DNA of 64,000 nucleotides from S015-6 sp964384945 (GTDB taxonomy: Bacteria > Desulfobacterota > DSWW01), in contig CAYLMK010000018.1 of NCBI GenBank assembly GCA_964384945.1, positions 42,231 to 106,230 on the forward strand. Direction: 5' to 3'. Every line of letters begins with the position of its first letter. Position 1 is the stretch's first letter. A program made the translations under genes and the position numbers. Shown piece by piece: positions 60,496 through 64,000 of the stretch. The notes under the pieces were generated by a model. It saw only the letters and a program-made list of their open reading frames with translations. It was not told where the DNA came from and did not search any database.

Positions 60496-61794
60496 ATGGG
60501 TTACTGGACGCAGGAGTATCTGTTGCAGACCTTCGGGGGCCCTCTGGTGGAGGCGGAATTCATATGGGACATGGCCAGCGCCTTTTTCGTCCCAAAGGTC
60601 TTCATGGGCTACAACCTGTTCCTGGACAGGCCGGGCCTCCTGCCCGATGCGGTCGATTACATCGCGCGCGAGTGCCCGAACAAGAAGGCATTCCTTGTCA
60701 CGGACGACTACGCCGTGCAATTCGTGAAGAAGGTGACCGGCCCTTACGAAAAGAGGCACGGGATCCGGTTCGAGGTGTGGGACGGGGCCAAACCGGATTG
60801 CCCGATCGACACGGTTTACGCCTGTGCGGAGAAGATGAGGGCATGGGAGCCCACCCTGATCTTCGGGCTTGGGGGAGGCTCCTCCATGGACACGGCCAAG
60901 GGCGCCTGGCTCGTCTACGAGCACCCGGAGATCGACTTGACCCAATGCGGCCCTCTCTCCCCGATGAACCTCCGCACCAGGGCCAGGCTCGTGGCCATCC
61001 CGACGACGAGCGGCACCGGATCGGAGATGTCGCCCACGGCGGTCCTATCGTGGCCCAAGGACGGCGTGAAGATCGGAACCTCGGGCGCTCTGCCCGAGTT
61101 CGTTCCGGATTTCGCCCTGCTCGACCCCACGCTCACGGTGGGTATGCCGGCCGCGCTGACCGCCGGCACGGGCGGGGACGTGCTTGCCCATGCCATCGAT
61201 GCCTTCCTGGTGCCCAAGGCCAATGAGCTTTGCCAGTGCATTGCGCTCAAGGCCATTCAGATGGTCTTCGAGTGGCTGCCGCGGGCCTACAGGAACGGGA
61301 AGGATCTTTACGCGAGGGCCAAGATGCAGCTTGCGGCCTCCATGGCCGGCATCCCCCTCGGGATGGCCGGGTCCGGGATCTCCCACGCCATGGGCCAGAC
61401 CGTGGGCGGGCTCTTCCACGTGCACCACGGGGTGACGGTCATCCTGTTCATCCCCTACGAGCTGCAGATCTACTCGAGGGCGACCGATCGCTATCTGGAG
61501 CTGTGCGACGCCCTGGGGGTGAGGGACAAGGGGTCGGACGAGAAAAGTCTTCTGAACCTGATCGACAAGATCCGGGGATTGATGAAGGACCTCGGCATCC
61601 CGATCAGCCTCAAGGAGGCCGGCATATCCAGGAGCGAGCTGGATTCGAAAATGGAAGAGATCGTCAGGAACACCAAGGCGGATCCGGCCTCCTGGTTCAA
61701 CTGGTACGAGTGCACCCCTGCCCAGTGGAGGGATGTCTACGAGCACGCCTATGACGGAACGCTTCTCGACCTCAAATCGGACCCCTGGAGGTGA
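60496..61794 (+). CDS. Iron-containing alcohol dehydrogenase
   Basis: 432 residues of the group III alcohol dehydrogenase family. The nucleotide motif is GLGGGSSMDTAKGAW (about 124-138); IPTTSGTGSEMSP follows; the metal ligands lie in GGDVLAHAIDAF and SHAMGQTVGGLFHVHHG. A long N-terminus (about 40 residues) precedes the fold. GCAGGAGG lies upstream. It would interconvert an alcohol and an aldehyde with NAD(P), and the AOR encoded 3 nt downstream would oxidise that aldehyde: an alcohol-to-acid pair. Alternatively the AOR makes the aldehyde and the dehydrogenase reduces it. Confidence 0.93.
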   Translation: MGYWTQEYLLQTFGGPLVEAEFIWDMASAFFVPKVFMGYNLFLDRPGLLPDAVDYIARECPNKKAFLVTDDYAVQFVKKVTGPYEKRHGIRFEVWDGAKPDCPIDTVYACAEKMRAWEPTLIFGLGGGSSMDTAKGAWLVYEHPEIDLTQCGPLSPMNLRTRARLVAIPTTSGTGSEMSPTAVLSWPKDGVKIGTSGALPEFVPDFALLDPTLTVGMPAALTAGTGGDVLAHAIDAFLVPKANELCQCIALKAIQMVFEWLPRAYRNGKDLYARAKMQLAASMAGIPLGMAGSGISHAMGQTVGGLFHVHHGVTVILFIPYELQIYSRATDRYLELCDALGVRDKGSDEKSLLNLIDKIRGLMKDLGIPISLKEAGISRSELDSKMEEIVRNTKADPASWFNWYECTPAQWRDVYEHAYDGTLLDLKSDPWR

Positions 61795-61797
61795 GGC

Positions 61798-63636
61798 ATG
61801 AAAGGCTTTCATGGGAAATACCTGCATGTGGATTTGAGCCGGAGGGAAATCCGGGATCTCCCTATCAGCGATGAGGATCAGAGGCTCTTTATCGGCGGTT
61901 CAACGCTGGCGGCCAAGATCCTGTACGATTATGTGAAGCCGGGGATGGATCCCCTCGCGCCCGAGAGTCCGCTCCTGTTCTGTGGAGGACCCTTGACGGG
62001 CTCGAACATCCCCATGACGAGCCGGGCCTCGGTGTGCGCGATCTCGCCCGTGACAGGCATCTGGGGAGAGGCCACCACCGGCGGCAAGTTCCCGGCCCGG
62101 CTGAGGGGCGCGGGCTACGACGGCATTCTGGTGACCGGCAGGTCCGATGCGCCCGTCTATCTTTACGTGAAAGACGGGAAGGCCGACCTGAAAGACGCCT
62201 CGAAGATCTGGGGCAAAGATACGTACGAGGCCCAGGCGTTGATCGAGAAGGACCTCGACGCCAAGGCGCTGGGCATCGCCCTGATCGGCCCGGCCGGCGA
62301 GTGCATGGACAAGCTCGCCAACGTGATGAACGATGAGGGCCGGGCGGCCGGAAGATGCGGTCTGGGGGCGGTCATGGGCTCGAAGAACCTCAAGGCCGTC
62401 GCCGTGTCCGGAACCCGGAAACCGGAAGTGGCCGACCCCGACAGACTGAGCGATCTGAGCAAAGAGGCCCGCGACTACATCCGGGGGGACGCGAACACCA
62501 ACGCCTTCATGCTCTACGGGACCAACATGTGGATGGACATGGGCATGCGGCTCGGGGACGTGCCGGCGAAGTATTTCACGAAGAGCGTTTTCCCGGCGAA
62601 GAAGCTGACGGGTCAGACCTTCATGAGGACCTACAGCATGACCAACTACGCCTGTTACGGCTGCCCTGTCGGATGCGGAAGGGTGGTGCAGAACTTCAGC
62701 AAGGACATCCCGCAGGTCGACGGCCCGGAGTACGAGACCACCGCGGCATTCGGGCCCCTCTGTCTCAACTTCGATATCGACTCGGTCGTCATGGCCAATC
62801 ACCTCTGCAACGTCAACGGCATGGATACCATCTCCACCGGCGTCGCGATCGCCTTCGCCATGCATCTCTATGAAAAGGGCGTGCTCGCCAAGGAAAAGGC
62901 GGGCATGGAGATCAAGTGGGGGGACGGCAAAACGGTCGTCAGACTCGTCGAAATGATGGTCAAGAAGGAGGGCATCGGCGCGCTCCTCGCCAAGGGAGTG
63001 AAGAAGATGGCCGAGGAACTCGGCGTCGACCCGGACGAGGCGGCCCACGTGAAGGGCCTTGAGATCCCCATGCACGACGCCAGGGCCTATGCGGGCATGG
63101 CCGTCTCTTACGCGGTCGGGCCGCGGGGCGCCTGCCATCAGAAGGGCAACTTCCACAACTGGGAGATGCCCACCTTCCTGGTCGGCGCCGAGGTCGGGCT
63201 CGCGGCCGGGGACAAGAACGAAAGCAAGGGCAAGGGCGCCCAAGCGGCCAAGGTTCTCGCCTTCAATGAACTTTACAACAGCTTCACCCTGTGCCAGTTC
63301 TCCCCGCTCACCGCCGGCATGATCGCCTCCCTGTTTGCAAGCGTGACCGGCTGGGATTTCCAGCCCATGGACATCCTCACCTTCGGCGAGAGATCCCTGA
63401 ACCTCAAGAGGGCGATCAACAACCTCCTGGGCATATCCCGCAAGGACGACAAGCTGCCGAAGATCGCCATGCAGGCGCTCTCCGAGGGCTCCACGGCCGG
63501 CCGATCGCCCGATCTGGAGGGAATGCTACGGGAGTACTATGCTGCGAGCAATTGGGACTGGAATACGGGCAAACCGTCGAAGGAAAAACTTCTCGAGCTG
63601 GGCCTGCGCCGGGCCGCACAGGATCTCTGGGGCTGA
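61798..63636 (+). CDS. Aldehyde:ferredoxin oxidoreductase (tungsten type)
   Basis: 612 residues, the usual AOR length. The N-terminal motif is FHGKYLHVDLSRREIRDLPI, then ISPVTGIWGEATTGGKFPAR. The 4Fe-4S Cys are CYGCPVGC (about 284-291) and the distal one in TLCQFSPL (about 497). DGPEYETTAAFGP and NGMDTIS are conserved. It is cotranscribed with the alcohol dehydrogenase. Compared with the 9412 enzyme it is shorter and clearly a separate lineage; the usual Cys spacing separates it from the 25849 enzyme. No MoaD-like gene follows in the window. Confidence 0.94.
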   Translation: MKGFHGKYLHVDLSRREIRDLPISDEDQRLFIGGSTLAAKILYDYVKPGMDPLAPESPLLFCGGPLTGSNIPMTSRASVCAISPVTGIWGEATTGGKFPARLRGAGYDGILVTGRSDAPVYLYVKDGKADLKDASKIWGKDTYEAQALIEKDLDAKALGIALIGPAGECMDKLANVMNDEGRAAGRCGLGAVMGSKNLKAVAVSGTRKPEVADPDRLSDLSKEARDYIRGDANTNAFMLYGTNMWMDMGMRLGDVPAKYFTKSVFPAKKLTGQTFMRTYSMTNYACYGCPVGCGRVVQNFSKDIPQVDGPEYETTAAFGPLCLNFDIDSVVMANHLCNVNGMDTISTGVAIAFAMHLYEKGVLAKEKAGMEIKWGDGKTVVRLVEMMVKKEGIGALLAKGVKKMAEELGVDPDEAAHVKGLEIPMHDARAYAGMAVSYAVGPRGACHQKGNFHNWEMPTFLVGAEVGLAAGDKNESKGKGAQAAKVLAFNELYNSFTLCQFSPLTAGMIASLFASVTGWDFQPMDILTFGERSLNLKRAINNLLGISRKDDKLPKIAMQALSEGSTAGRSPDLEGMLREYYAASNWDWNTGKPSKEKLLELGLRRAAQDLWG

Positions 63637-64000
63637 TTCGTCAAGATCAAGGGTATCCCCCTTGGCATCATCCCCTGCGATGGCCTGTGGCGTTCGTTCT
63701 TTCCGGACACCGTGTTTCCGCCGGAGGCAACCCCGAACGAGATGCCGCGCTCGTGGCAGATCGAGCGCCGCCCGCCGCAATGGCCGGCCGGTTCCGGCGC
63801 TGTTGCAGACGCTCGTTGCTACGTGACAAACCTCACAGAGCCCGCAGCCCGGTTCCTTTTCGTTCTCCCCCGGTCCTCGACCGCAAGCTCCGCATAGCTT
63901 TCGTCCGCTCCCTACAAGAACAAGAGAACCCCGGGAGCCTTTCGGTGGGCTTGTCAAGAACTTAGTTGAAATTCTTTTGGAGGCTCCCCGACCATTCTTC
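63637..64000. other. Gene-free right edge
   Basis: 364 bp after the AOR stop. No gene, RNA or repeat is supported on either strand. A ribosome-site-like TTTGGAGG at 63978-63985 may precede a gene starting just beyond the window. Confidence 0.35.

Overview
The window reads as chromosome of an anaerobic, GC-rich (roughly 60% by eye) Desulfobacterota-type bacterium, probably a sulfate reducer or syntroph. I infer this from the gene content. There are three tungsten-type aldehyde:ferredoxin oxidoreductases (AOR), many acyl-CoA dehydrogenases, and an ETF operon with a membrane heterodisulfide-reductase-like ETF:quinone oxidoreductase. There are also secreted proteins with MopE-like, thrombospondin-3-like and CFI-box C-terminal motifs. 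No rRNA, tRNA, CRISPR array or prophage was seen.

1-18007 is one catabolic island. On the minus strand sit a Ycf48-like propeller gene and the 5' end of an RND/MMPL transporter gene, running off the left edge. On the plus strand follow two acyl-CoA dehydrogenases, the ETF:quinone oxidoreductase, etfB and etfA; then an AOR; then an acyl-CoA ligase, hydroxyacyl-CoA dehydrogenase, thiolase, acyl-CoA dehydrogenase, enoyl-CoA hydratase and a MoaD/ThiS-like protein. Together they spell aldehyde -> acid -> acyl-CoA -> beta-oxidation, with electrons passing to quinone. Four near-identical promoter elements (TTGACA-N17-TAAATA-N2-ATTC) lie upstream of the four transcription units, so the island looks like one regulon.

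18008-19141 is an insertion graveyard: an IS4-type transposase fragment, a 31-bp inverted repeat, a PQQ sugar dehydrogenase remnant and a REP-like hairpin. 19142-25456 holds a sulfatase, an unknown 626-residue protein paired with a stand-alone LarC C-terminal-like protein, a TetR regulator, a ferredoxin tail fragment and an SGNH-hydrolase lipoprotein.

25608-29726 centres on a second, atypical AOR divergent from a MoaD-like gene across a perfectly symmetric promoter, followed by an FNR-like reductase and a PduO-type adenosyltransferase. 29902-34464 encodes a large C25 (gingipain-like) protease and a Cys-rich secreted protein. 34940-37728 is an OYE-family/exonuclease III/DUF1848 operon, and 37756-38910 a HD-like membrane protein.

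39091-45004 is a second acyl-CoA module under a TetR regulator: an HMG-CoA-synthase-like/DUF35 fusion lacking the catalytic Cys, a thiolase, two small unknown proteins, an acyl-CoA dehydrogenase and a thioesterase. 45178-53898 is mostly housekeeping: phosphoesterase, thioesterase, RmuC, ZnuABC with a divergent Fur-family regulator and a palindromic operator, NrnA-like, HisI, a broken response regulator and adenylate kinase. 53975-63636 holds a decayed gene, an AraC regulator divergent from a two-subunit molybdopterin oxidoreductase, a propeller protein, and an iron-type alcohol dehydrogenase followed by the third AOR.
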